Shown: one piece after another, positions 1 through 6,291 of the stretch | Numbering within the stretch: the first letter of the stretch is position 1 | Layout of the letters: each line of letters opens with the position of its first letter | Source: a bacterium | Lineage (GTDB): Bacteria > Chlamydiota > Chlamydiia > Chlamydiales > SM23-39 | Assembly: GCA_021818045.1 (NCBI GenBank) | Contig: JAKAFF010000046.1 | Span: forward strand, 1 to 8,970 | Reading direction: 5' to 3' | DNA: 8,970 nt | Notes under the pieces: generated by a model | What the model was told of the DNA's origin: nothing | Databases searched by the model: none | Seen by the model: the letters and a program-made list of their open reading frames with translations, nothing else | Made by a program: the position numbers and the translations under genes

Positions 1-350
1 TATACATTCGCGAATCTGCAACTTTAATCGATATTTACTTTTTTGAAATCCACCCAGAAACGCGCGATTTGCGCTACATCTTATCTTTTGAAACCAATAT
101 GTTCGTTCCCAATTGGTTTTTGATTCGCGAACAGTATTTCAAAATCCCTGCCCCCTTTGAAACGGTTTTCCCATTGAAAAAGGCTAAGTTCGATGGCTTA
201 GATGTGTTTGTCCCTTGCGAGTGTAAAAAATATCTACAGCGCTGCTTTGGAGAAAATCTCGATCCCGTCAAAATTTACAACCCAATTACTCAATGTTACG
301 AAAAAGATCTCTCCCACCCCTATTGGCAGCATGTCCTTGGGATTGATTGA
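1..350 (+). CDS. LicD/fukutin-family phosphotransferase-like protein, 3' part only
   Basis: The frame is open from the window edge (first whole codon at base 3) to the TGA at 348-350, giving about 115 C-terminal residues. The TTG at 69 is an internal Leu codon and not a convincing start. Visible features are a hydrophobic strand 'LIDIYFF' near the start, then 'FPLKKAKFDGLDVFVPCE', then a 'YLQRCFGENLDPVKIY' segment. This order (acidic hydrophobic strand; 'FP..' with a small-domain 'VP' motif; 'YL...G') resembles the C-terminal half of LicD/fukutin nucleotidyltransferase-fold proteins, which transfer phosphocholine or polyol-phosphate groups to surface glycans. The 'VPCE...Y.....G.....PVK' pattern recalls fukutin in particular, from memory. 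The nucleotide-binding N-terminus is outside the window, so activity cannot be judged. The family call is inference; the substrate is unknown. Confidence 0.6.
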   Translation, partial: YIRESATLIDIYFFEIHPETRDLRYILSFETNMFVPNWFLIREQYFKIPAPFETVFPLKKAKFDGLDVFVPCECKKYLQRCFGENLDPVKIYNPITQCYEKDLSHPYWQHVLGID

Positions 351-371
351 TTTCCTCCCCTGCCTTATAAT
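343..371 (+). promoter_or_regulatory. sigma70-type promoter for the APC antiporter gene
   Basis: The -35 box TTGATT (343-348) and a perfect -10 box TATAAT (366-371) are separated by exactly 17 bases. The -35 overlaps the stop codon of the upstream LicD-like gene. Only 8 bases (372-379) separate the -10 box from the ATG at 380, and they hold no Shine-Dalgarno sequence. Transcription would be expected to begin within a base or two of the start codon, so the mRNA may be leaderless. Confidence 0.65.
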
Positions 372-379
372 AGCTTTCC

Positions 380-1771
380 ATGTCTAAAAAACGAACCCTC
401 ACCGGATGGATGATTGCGCTCATGAACCTTTGCGCAATTTCCAACATTAAAAACTTTCCCCTTCTCGCCGAGTACGGACTCTCCATTCTCGTGTTTTTAG
501 CCCTCTCTGCTGTGTTCTTTTTCATCCCCGCATCGCTCGTTTCCTCAGAGCTTGCCTCCGGTTGGCCAGAGCGCGGAGTATACACATGGGTCAAAGATGC
601 TCTGGGACCGCGGCTTGGATTTTTGGCGATTTGGCTACAGTGGATTGAAAACGTCATTTGGTACCCAACCATTTTGTCGTTTATTGCCACGACTTTTGCC
701 TATATTATCGACCCGAATCTCGCCAATAACAAACTCTATGTCATGTCTGCGATCCTCATCACCTTTTGGTCCGTTACGTTCATCAATTTTTTGGGGATGC
801 GCGTGTCGGGATGGATCAGCACCATTACAGCGTTATTTGGGACCATCGTCCCCATTCTCCTAATTATCGCGCTCGGTTTGATTTGGATCTTCACTGGCCA
901 CCCCATCCAAATTACCTTCTCTTGGGATGCCATGCTCCCCTCATTGACCTCTATCAACCAACTCGTCCTTTTATCAGGAGTCTTGCTCGGACTCGGCGGC
1001 ATGGAGATGTCAGCAGTCCACGCAAAAGATGTGCGCAATCCGCAACGCGACTATCCCTTTGGCATTTTTTTATCTGCAGCCTTGATCTTGCTCTTTTCTG
1101 TCTTTGGAGCACTCGCCATCGCAGCCGTCGTTCCAAACGAACAGATCCAGCTCGCCTCTGGAGGCATGGAAGCTTTTCGCTACCTGTTTCAGGCATTTCA
1201 CATGCCTTGGGGCTTGCCCCTCATCGCCGCCGTCACCACATTTGGCGCCCTTGGGATGATGAGCACATGGATTGTAGGACCTAGCCGCGGCCTTTATGCA
1301 ACAGCGGAACATGGAGACTTGCCTCCCATTTTCCATAGGACGAATGCACAAGGAATGCCCGTCAATATCTTGATTACCCAGGCCTTGATTGTAACAGCCC
1401 TGTCGCTCGTCTTTTTATTCATGCCTTCAGTCAATAGCTCGTATTGGGTGCTCGTTGCCCTCTCGGCCTTACTCTATATGCTCATGTATATTTTGATGTT
1501 CATTACAGGCATCGTCATGCGCTACAAATACCCCAATGTAGAAAGGCCCTATAAAATCCCATACGGAAATATCGGCATGTGGATCACCTCTATTTGCGGC
1601 ATTACTGGAGCATCTTTTGGGGTGATCATCAGCTACTTCCCCCCAAGTCAAATCGAAACAGGCGCTCTCATTATCTTAGAAAGTTTCCTCATAGGGGCAA
1701 CCCTCATTTTTTGCATCGCCCCACTCCTGATTTATGCTGCACGCAAACCGCATTGGCGCATCCACAAATGA
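380..1771 (+). CDS. APC-superfamily amino-acid permease, glutamate/GABA-antiporter (GadC/YjeM) type
   Basis: This 463-residue integral inner-membrane protein has about 12 hydrophobic segments (for example residues 33-50, 120-139, 150-172, 194-208, 229-251, 279-297, 328-348, 355-380, 400-420, 428-453), the length and topology usual for APC transporters. Family signatures are 'PERGVYTWVKDALGP' (63-77), 'GLGGMEMSAVHAKDVRNP' (204-221) and 'GPSRGLYATAEHGDLP' (300-315). The last is typical of the glutamate:GABA antiporter branch, which exchanges amino acids for their decarboxylation products or for other amino acids. The exact substrate cannot be read from the sequence; arginine/agmatine or glutamate exchange are possible. 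In an intracellular bacterium it would scavenge host amino acids. ATG 380 keeps the short cationic N-tail expected before TM1. Later in-frame ATGs (410, 422) would cut it and have no better ribosome site. No terminator follows the gene. Confidence 0.88.
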   Translation: MSKKRTLTGWMIALMNLCAISNIKNFPLLAEYGLSILVFLALSAVFFFIPASLVSSELASGWPERGVYTWVKDALGPRLGFLAIWLQWIENVIWYPTILSFIATTFAYIIDPNLANNKLYVMSAILITFWSVTFINFLGMRVSGWISTITALFGTIVPILLIIALGLIWIFTGHPIQITFSWDAMLPSLTSINQLVLLSGVLLGLGGMEMSAVHAKDVRNPQRDYPFGIFLSAALILLFSVFGALAIAAVVPNEQIQLASGGMEAFRYLFQAFHMPWGLPLIAAVTTFGALGMMSTWIVGPSRGLYATAEHGDLPPIFHRTNAQGMPVNILITQALIVTALSLVFLFMPSVNSSYWVLVALSALLYMLMYILMFITGIVMRYKYPNVERPYKIPYGNIGMWITSICGITGASFGVIISYFPPSQIETGALIILESFLIGATLIFCIAPLLIYAARKPHWRIHK

Positions 1772-1772
1772 G

Positions 1773-1801
1773 TTGAACTTTAAGTAGCAATTAGATATTT
1801 T
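1773..1801 (+). promoter_or_regulatory. probable promoter of the 129-aa membrane protein gene
   Basis: TTGAAC (1773-1778) lies 17 bases before TATTTT (1796-1801), directly after the antiporter stop codon. The -10 matches consensus at 4 of 6 positions; TAGATA (1792-1797) is an alternative. The predicted start of transcription near 1808 leaves a leader of about 20 bases that contains the GGAGG ribosome site, unlike the two promoters at 343 and 2207. Confidence 0.45.
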
Positions 1802-1819
1802 CCTTGTCCTTTTATACAT

Positions 1820-1824
1820 GGAGG
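1820..1824 (+). promoter_or_regulatory. Shine-Dalgarno site that sets the start at 1830
   Basis: GGAGG is followed by a 5-base spacer and ATG at 1830. It is the strongest ribosome site in the window. The in-frame ATG at 1818 overlaps this site and is therefore unlikely to be the real start. Confidence 0.75.
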
Positions 1825-1829
1825 ACAAT

Positions 1830-2219
1830 ATGCATTGCGTGCAACAGCGGCTCGCCAAAATGGAGCTCGTGCTCAATCCGATCGACCGCATTCCAATGAT
1901 CGCTTCATTTAGCGGCATGATTCGGATTTTAGCAGGAGGAGTCCAAATGGTGGCAGGGACAGCTTTTGCTTTAATCCGCAGCATGTACTCATACCTTCAA
2001 TGGCATCGCGACTACCGAGACAAGCTACAAGAAGGGGTCAATCACTCGCTGCACGGACTTTTGAATATAGTGCGCGGGGCCATTGCTCTTTTACCTCCCG
2101 TCAATCTGCTGCTTTGGGTTTATGATTTCAAAGTGGGACGAATCAACTACTACTATGAAACGCTGACTCCAAATACGTATCCCCTCGCAAGCCATTTTCA
2201 GGAATCTTGGAATGATTGA
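1830..2219 (+). CDS. small membrane protein of unknown function
   Basis: This 129-residue protein does not match any characterised family I recognise. Two hydrophobic segments (about 28-49 and 76-98) look like transmembrane helices. They are linked by a charged loop with 'WHRDYRDKLQEG' (58-69). The first helix is preceded by 'NPIDRIPMIASFSG' (16-29), a motif that I associate, without certainty, with small conserved proteins of environmental chlamydiae. The C-terminal tail is rich in Tyr and ends 'FQESWND'. The start is chosen by the GGAGG at 1820. It has its own likely promoter and stands 23 bases before the methyltransferase start, so read-through into the downstream operon is possible. The reading frame is supported by the ribosome site, tight packing between neighbours and helix periodicity. 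Alternatives such as an inclusion-membrane protein or a small transporter accessory protein cannot be separated. Confidence 0.75.
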   Translation: MHCVQQRLAKMELVLNPIDRIPMIASFSGMIRILAGGVQMVAGTAFALIRSMYSYLQWHRDYRDKLQEGVNHSLHGLLNIVRGAIALLPPVNLLLWVYDFKVGRINYYYETLTPNTYPLASHFQESWND

Positions 2220-2235
2220 TCGGCTCTGCTATGAT
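2207..2235 (+). promoter_or_regulatory. probable promoter of the methyltransferase-glmS operon
   Basis: TTGGAA (2207-2212) and TATGAT (2230-2235) are separated by 17 bases; the -10 matches consensus at 5 of 6 positions and the -35 at 4 of 6. It overlaps the end of the preceding gene. Only 7 bases separate the -10 box from ATG 2243, and no Shine-Dalgarno lies there, so the first gene of the operon may be translated from a leaderless mRNA. Confidence 0.5.
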
Positions 2236-2242
2236 CGGCCGC

Positions 2243-2983
2243 ATGGCAAAAAATTGGGACTCTTCCGAACCTTGGTATAGCTCTTGCGTCGGCGAAAAAG
2301 GGCATTACTATCACCAAGCAATCGTCATTCCTAACATGTTGCGGCTCCTTGGAACCCAAGGCTCCTTGCTCGATTTGGGATGTGGACAAGGGGTTTTGGC
2401 AAGGCATTTGCCTCAAGAGATGGAATATTGCGGCATAGATGCCTCAAAAGCCCTCATCGACACAGCAAAAAAGCTCACCCCCAACCGATCCTTTATCACA
2501 GCAGATGCAAGTGAGCCTTTACCAATAGAAAAAAAGGATTTTGACAAAGCGTGCTTTCTCCTCTCTTTGCAAAATATCGAACACGGAGAAAAAGCCATCG
2601 CAATCGCCGCTTTACACTTAAAAAAAAGGGGAAGACTCTTTATCGTGATGAATCACCCCTGCTTTCGCATTGCACGGCAAAGCGAATGGGGTTTTGATGA
2701 GCATACAAAAATCCAATACCGACGCGAGAACTGCTATATGTCGCCCCTGAAGATTCCCATCCAAACAAACCCCAGCAAAGGAGAAAAATCGGCCCAAACC
2801 TACTCCTACCACCACCCCATTTCCGATTACACAAAGTGGCTCATGAAAAATGGGCTTCTCATCATTGGCCTGGAGGAGTGGTGTTCCGATAAAAAAAGCG
2901 AGGGCGCAAGAGCGAAAATTGAGGACCGAGCAAGGAAAGAATTCCCCCTATTTTTAAATATTATAGCAGAAAAAAAGGGCTGA
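2243..2983 (+). CDS. class I SAM-dependent methyltransferase
   Basis: This 246-residue cytoplasmic protein has a Rossmann-type methyltransferase domain. Motif I is 'LLDLGCGQG' (42-50), the SAM-binding glycine loop. The acidic residue at the end of strand 2 is D66 in 'GIDAS'. 'TADASEPLP' (86-94) is the adenine-contact region, and 'FDKACFLLSLQNIE' (100-113) forms strand 4 with the usual post-strand helix. After strand 5 ('GRLFIVMNHPCF', 130-141) a long insertion (142-192, with 'RQSEWGFDEHTKIQYRREN') probably shapes the acceptor site. The substrate is unknown. TTG 2216 and ATG 2231 are possible earlier starts, but 2243 gives 'MAKNWDSSEPWY', which suits the family N-terminus ('.WD..A.WY'), and it is the only start downstream of the predicted transcription start. 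An 8-base A tract at 2620-2627 is a possible slippage site. One base separates its stop from glmS. Confidence 0.88.
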   Translation: MAKNWDSSEPWYSSCVGEKGHYYHQAIVIPNMLRLLGTQGSLLDLGCGQGVLARHLPQEMEYCGIDASKALIDTAKKLTPNRSFITADASEPLPIEKKDFDKACFLLSLQNIEHGEKAIAIAALHLKKRGRLFIVMNHPCFRIARQSEWGFDEHTKIQYRRENCYMSPLKIPIQTNPSKGEKSAQTYSYHHPISDYTKWLMKNGLLIIGLEEWCSDKKSEGARAKIEDRARKEFPLFLNIIAEKKG

Positions 2984-2984
2984 T

Positions 2985-4760
2985 ATGTGCGGCATTTTTG
3001 GCTATATCGGAACCAAAGACTCTCTGCAAGTGTGTCTAAATGGCCTGCAGCTTTTAGAATATCGTGGATATGACTCCACCGGGATCGCGGGTGTGGAAAA
3101 TGGTCAAATTGCCTACTGCAAAGAGGCCGGAAAGCTCCACGTTTTGCAACAAAAACTCCCCTTTCAAAAGCTCGATGTGGCCATCGGACATACGCGCTGG
3201 GCCACCCATGGAAAAGTCTCCTCGAATAACGCCCATCCCCATCTCGATGAAAAGTGCGATATCGCCCTTGTGCACAATGGGATCATCGAAAATTACGACG
3301 TACTGCGCTCCGATTTACAAATGCACGGCGTGCGATTTGTCTCTGAAACAGATTCAGAAGTAATTGTCCAATTGATTGCGCATCACTACAAGGGCGAGTT
3401 GGTAGAGGCCGTCCAAAAAGTACTCCCTTTATTAAAAGGGCATTTTGCCATCGCTGTAATTCACAAAGACTTTCCCGATCGCATCGTAGCCGCTGCCAGG
3501 GAGTGCCCTCTTGCAATTGGATATGATGATGCGGGGACCGAGGCCGTGATCTCCTCCGACCCCAACGCTTTTTTAAGCTCCACTCCAAATGTCCTTTTCT
3601 TGCGAAAAGACGAGGTGGCCCTGATCCAAAAAGGGAAAATCTCTTTATTCAATTCCCAAAACTTACCCCTTTGCAAACAACCAGAACGACTAGAGGGACA
3701 CCACACACCTCCTTCTAAAGGAGGTTTTGCCCATTACATGCTCAAAGAGATTTTCGAGCAAAGCGCAACCGTTCAAAAGGCAATCTTTGGAAGAATGGAC
3801 GAAAAAGAGGTGCTCTTCGAAGCCCTTCCAGAAACATTTCGCAACGCCAAAAGGGTGTGGTTCATCGGTTGCGGCACTTCAGCACATGCGGGGATGATCG
3901 GATCTTTATTTTTGGAAGATATTGCGCAAATCCCGTCCCACACAGAGATCGCATCAGAGGCCCGTTTTAGAATCGTTCCAGAAGAAACTCTCGTCATTGC
4001 CATCAGCCAATCAGGAGAGACGGCCGACACGATTGCAGCTGTGCGCGAATTCAAGTCTCGAGGGTTGAAGGTTCTTGGCATTTGCAATGTAAAAAACTCG
4101 ACACTTACTCGGGAAACAGATGGGTGCATTTTTTTAAAGGCAGGTCCAGAAATGAGCGTCTGCTCTACCAAGGCCTTTACATCGCAAATCGCCGTCCTTT
4201 ATCTTTTAGCCAAGTTCTTTGCCCGTCAAAGCGCAGAAGAGATTAAAACCATCCCCGCACAGATCCAAGAGGTGCTAAAGCTTGCACCACTTATTCAGCA
4301 AATTGCAAAAAAATATAGCCATTTTCGGAACTTTTTTTTCATGGGTCGCCATTATATGTATCCGACTTGTTTGGAGGCGGCATTAAAACTCAAAGAGATC
4401 TCCTACGTCAATGCCAATGGATATCCAGCAGGAGAGCTGAAACATGGACCGATCGCTTTAATCGATACCCATTTTCCGGTCGTTGCGTTTTGCGCAAACA
4501 AACAAACCGAAGAAAAGATTTTGAGCAATCTGCAAGAGGTGAAAGCGCGTGGAGCTCCAATCATTGCGCTCGCCCCAAAAGAGCTCAGCGCAGTTTCCGC
4601 AGTCGCAGATGATGTCATTTGGCTCCCCTCTACGAGCGATAAGCTGGCCCCATTCACCTCCACAGTTGCAGGACAATTACTTGCCTACTACATTGCCTTA
4701 AGCCTTGGCTGCGATATCGATCAACCCCGCAATTTGGCCAAATCGGTGACTGTCGAGTGA
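2985..4760 (+). CDS. glmS: glutamine--fructose-6-phosphate aminotransferase (isomerizing)
   Basis: GlmS converts fructose-6-P and glutamine to glucosamine-6-P and glutamate, the first committed step to UDP-GlcNAc for lipid A and peptidoglycan. The N-terminal class II glutaminase starts 'MCGIFGYIG': C2 is the nucleophile once Met is removed. 'LEYRGYDSTGIA' (24-35), 'GHTRWATHG' (68-76), 'NAHPH' (82-86) and 'VHNGIIENY' (96-104) line its active site. A linker near 235-245 leads to two SIS domains, with 'GCGTSAHAG' (about 296-304), 'SQSGETADT' and 'CSTKAFTSQ' in the first and 'LKLKEISYVNANGYPAGELKHGP' split over the second. The C-terminus 'LAKSVTVE' is the canonical tail. At 591 residues it is slightly shorter than the usual ~608. 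An AAGGG at 2975-2979 serves as ribosome site inside the end of the upstream gene. With only one base of spacing there is no room for a glmS ribozyme. Confidence 0.97.
   Translation: MCGIFGYIGTKDSLQVCLNGLQLLEYRGYDSTGIAGVENGQIAYCKEAGKLHVLQQKLPFQKLDVAIGHTRWATHGKVSSNNAHPHLDEKCDIALVHNGIIENYDVLRSDLQMHGVRFVSETDSEVIVQLIAHHYKGELVEAVQKVLPLLKGHFAIAVIHKDFPDRIVAAARECPLAIGYDDAGTEAVISSDPNAFLSSTPNVLFLRKDEVALIQKGKISLFNSQNLPLCKQPERLEGHHTPPSKGGFAHYMLKEIFEQSATVQKAIFGRMDEKEVLFEALPETFRNAKRVWFIGCGTSAHAGMIGSLFLEDIAQIPSHTEIASEARFRIVPEETLVIAISQSGETADTIAAVREFKSRGLKVLGICNVKNSTLTRETDGCIFLKAGPEMSVCSTKAFTSQIAVLYLLAKFFARQSAEEIKTIPAQIQEVLKLAPLIQQIAKKYSHFRNFFFMGRHYMYPTCLEAALKLKEISYVNANGYPAGELKHGPIALIDTHFPVVAFCANKQTEEKILSNLQEVKARGAPIIALAPKELSAVSAVADDVIWLPSTSDKLAPFTSTVAGQLLAYYIALSLGCDIDQPRNLAKSVTVE
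3707..3728 (+). repeat. hairpin with SD/anti-SD arms at the GlmS domain boundary
   Basis: ACCTCCTT (3707-3714), CTA, AAGGAGGT (3718-3725) form a perfect 8-bp stem with a 3-base loop, followed by TTTT (3725-3728). The left arm has the same sequence as the anti-Shine-Dalgarno end of 16S rRNA; the right arm is a full Shine-Dalgarno. An in-frame ATG (M252 of GlmS) lies 12 bases further on at 3738. The shape also resembles a short intrinsic terminator, but the U run is only four bases. The right arm encodes the conserved Lys-Gly-Gly of GlmS, so it may be partly coincidence; the left arm falls in the variable linker. Confidence 0.5.
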
Positions 4761-5317
4761 AAGCACAAATCCAAAAAGAGCAAGAACAACAAGGGCTGCA
4801 AGAGACAAAAGTGATCTATTCTGGCCGCATTTTGCAGTTTGCCATCGAAACGTACCTTCTTCCATCGGGGCGTAAAACCGCAGAAATTGTGCATCACCCC
4901 GGCGCTGTGGTCATCATCCCCATCACCCCCTCTGGCGATATCCTTTTGGTGCAGCAATGGCGCAGAGCCGCAAAAGAGATTTTGCTAGAGCTGCCAGCTG
5001 GTACATTAGAACCAAACGAAGAGCCTATTGCTTGTGCCGCAAGAGAGCTACAGGAAGAAACAGGTTTTGGAGCCAAAACACTCCAATCTCTGGGCGGCTT
5101 TTACACAGCACCCGGTTATTGCGATGAATACTTACACCTTTTTCTTGCAAGCGATCTCTACCCATCCACCATCCCCGCTGATGATGATGAGATGATCGAT
5201 GTGATCGCCATCTCCCCGAAAGATGCAAAAAAACAAATTCTCGAGCATAAAATGCGTGACGCAAAAACAATCTCAGGTATCCTGAGATATCTATGCGCAA
5301 GTGGCTTTTTGGTCTAA
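4757..5317 (+). CDS. Nudix hydrolase, ADP-ribose pyrophosphatase-like
   Basis: This 186-residue cytoplasmic enzyme probably cleaves ADP-ribose to AMP and ribose-5-P (house-cleaning of NAD breakdown products), by family resemblance. The Nudix box G-x5-E-x7-R-E-x-x-E-E-x-G is perfect at 82-104: G82, E88, R96, E97, E100, E101, G103. The acidic residues bind the metal. Upstream 'ILLVQQWRRAAKEILLELPAG' (split over 62-82) and downstream 'GGFYTAPGYCDEYLHLFLA' match the NudF/YqkG ADP-ribose branch; the 'TAPGYCDE' element about 15 residues after the box is typical of that group. The start is GTG, whose GTGA overlaps the glmS stop by four bases; GGTGA at 4745-4749 can serve as ribosome site. This arrangement implies translational coupling to glmS. 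Substrates other than ADP-ribose (sugar nucleotides) are possible. Its last 25 bases overlap the next gene. Confidence 0.9.
   Translation: MKAQIQKEQEQQGLQETKVIYSGRILQFAIETYLLPSGRKTAEIVHHPGAVVIIPITPSGDILLVQQWRRAAKEILLELPAGTLEPNEEPIACAARELQEETGFGAKTLQSLGGFYTAPGYCDEYLHLFLASDLYPSTIPADDDEMIDVIAISPKDAKKQILEHKMRDAKTISGILRYLCASGFLV
5270..5288 (+). repeat. perfect hairpin over the start region of the AsmA-like gene
   Basis: ATCTCAGG (5270-5277), TAT, CCTGAGAT (5281-5288) form an 8-bp perfect stem with a 3-base loop inside the end of the Nudix gene. The right arm ends 4 bases before ATG 5293 and includes GAG (5284-5286), the only plausible ribosome-binding bases for that start. When folded it would hide the site; ribosomes finishing the Nudix gene would open it. 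No U run follows, so a terminator is unlikely. Confidence 0.5.
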
Positions 5318-6291
5318 GTCTGCTATTGCTCCTTTCTTTACCGACCCTTTTGTCTTATATAGGAGGGGGGGCGATTTGCGAACAGATGATCGCATCCAAA
5401 GTGGGCATGCGCCCAACCATTCAATCGTTGCGCTTTTCTTGGCATGGACCCCAAAAACTGCAAGGGATCCACTGGAACGATCCCGAAATGGATGGACACC
5501 TCACCATCCATGCCCCGCTCTGGAAACTGTTCCAAAGCGCTCCCTTTGAGTTCATCTTCTCCTCCAACCATATCCAGACGCACATGCGCGGAGTTTGGAG
5601 CCATGGTACGGTGACGCTCCAAGAGCCCCTCACAGCCCATATTCAGCTCACTGCCAAACTGTGTAAAGAGTGGCTGAAAGACGCAAATCCACTCTTTTTC
5701 AGCGCCATCGACGCTAAATCTCCCATTACCCTCCAGTTACAAGAGGGCTCTTTTTCTCTCCCCTTTTCTTTAAAAAATCTGCAAGCTAAAGGCACTTTAG
5801 ATATGGGGCAAGTGGAGTGCCGGTCTGGCAAATATCTCACCGCCGTTATCCATCTTCTCAAAGGGACTCCCACATCGACATTTCACGCCTGGTTTTCTCC
5901 CCTCTCTTTTCATCTACAAGATGGCGTTGTCCACACAGGTAGAGTGGATGCTCTGCTCGCCGATTCGATCCACGTCTGCTCTTGGGGACATATCGATATC
6001 GCAAACGACCAAATCCATATGTTCCTCGGCATCCCAGCCGCAACTTTAAAAAAATCATTCGGTATCCGCCATCTTCCCAAAAATTTAGTCCTGCCCATTC
6101 CGATCCGAGGTTCTACCAGACACCCAGAAATGATTAAAAATCCAACACTTGCAAAAATTGCGGCGCTCGTCTCTGGCGATCAAATTTCAAAGCACGGCTT
6201 TTTAGGACAACTTCCTGAATTGTTTTTAGAAATGCAAAGCAAAGAGAGCATTCCAGAGCCAATGCGTCCCTACCCTTGGGAGCACTCATGA
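5293..6291 (+). CDS. exported or membrane-anchored protein with AsmA-like C-terminal region
   Basis: This 332-residue protein begins with a short cationic stretch and a strong hydrophobic segment (about 4-28, 'WLFGLSLLLLLSLPTLL'), a signal peptide or N-terminal anchor. The rest is rich in alternating beta-strand patterns. Residues 213-280 ('VVHTGRVDALLADSIHVCSW', then 'GHIDIANDQIHMFL', then 'LPIPIRGSTRHPE') follow the AsmA/TamB-type plan of a layer strand, a 'G.idl....l' strand and a final 'Pi.i.Gt...P' turn. Such proteins sit at the inner membrane facing the periplasm and are linked to lipid transport or outer-membrane assembly; this role is inference. At 332 residues it is short for the family. 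ATG 5293 is chosen because it places the hydrophobic leader at the N-terminus, although it overlaps the Nudix gene by 25 bases and has only a weak ribosome site in a hairpin. A seven-G run (5365-5371) follows the leader. Confidence 0.8.
   Translation: MRKWLFGLSLLLLLSLPTLLSYIGGGAICEQMIASKVGMRPTIQSLRFSWHGPQKLQGIHWNDPEMDGHLTIHAPLWKLFQSAPFEFIFSSNHIQTHMRGVWSHGTVTLQEPLTAHIQLTAKLCKEWLKDANPLFFSAIDAKSPITLQLQEGSFSLPFSLKNLQAKGTLDMGQVECRSGKYLTAVIHLLKGTPTSTFHAWFSPLSFHLQDGVVHTGRVDALLADSIHVCSWGHIDIANDQIHMFLGIPAATLKKSFGIRHLPKNLVLPIPIRGSTRHPEMIKNPTLAKIAALVSGDQISKHGFLGQLPELFLEMQSKESIPEPMRPYPWEHS
6278..6282 (+). promoter_or_regulatory. Shine-Dalgarno site that sets the RNB gene start at 6288
   Basis: GGGAG followed by a 5-base spacer and ATG 6288. 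The in-frame TTG at 6276 overlaps this site and is therefore rejected as start. ATG 6288 also overlaps the upstream TGA as ATGA, a classic coupling arrangement. Confidence 0.7.

Noticed and set aside
69..71. TTG at 69 as the start of the first gene
   Set aside because: The same frame is open to the window edge and the preceding residues continue the LicD-like pattern, so this is an internal Leu.
286..690. 134-codon - strand open frame across the LicD-like/antiporter junction
   Set aside because: It spans a promoter and two real genes on the other strand and has no family resemblance.
766..1284. 172-codon + strand open frame inside the antiporter gene
   Set aside because: It has no ribosome site, an Arg/His/Pro-rich unnatural composition, and lies entirely within the well-supported antiporter in another frame.
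1772..1829. Terminator after the antiporter gene
   Set aside because: No inverted repeat followed by a U run is visible in this gap; only a promoter and a ribosome site are seen.
2620..2627. Eight-A run in the methyltransferase as a programmed frameshift
   Set aside because: The frame is continuous and the domain pattern continues unbroken on both sides; no shifted product of interest follows.
2984..2984. glmS ribozyme/riboswitch before glmS
   Set aside because: Only one base separates glmS from the upstream gene, and the upstream sequence is coding for the methyltransferase.
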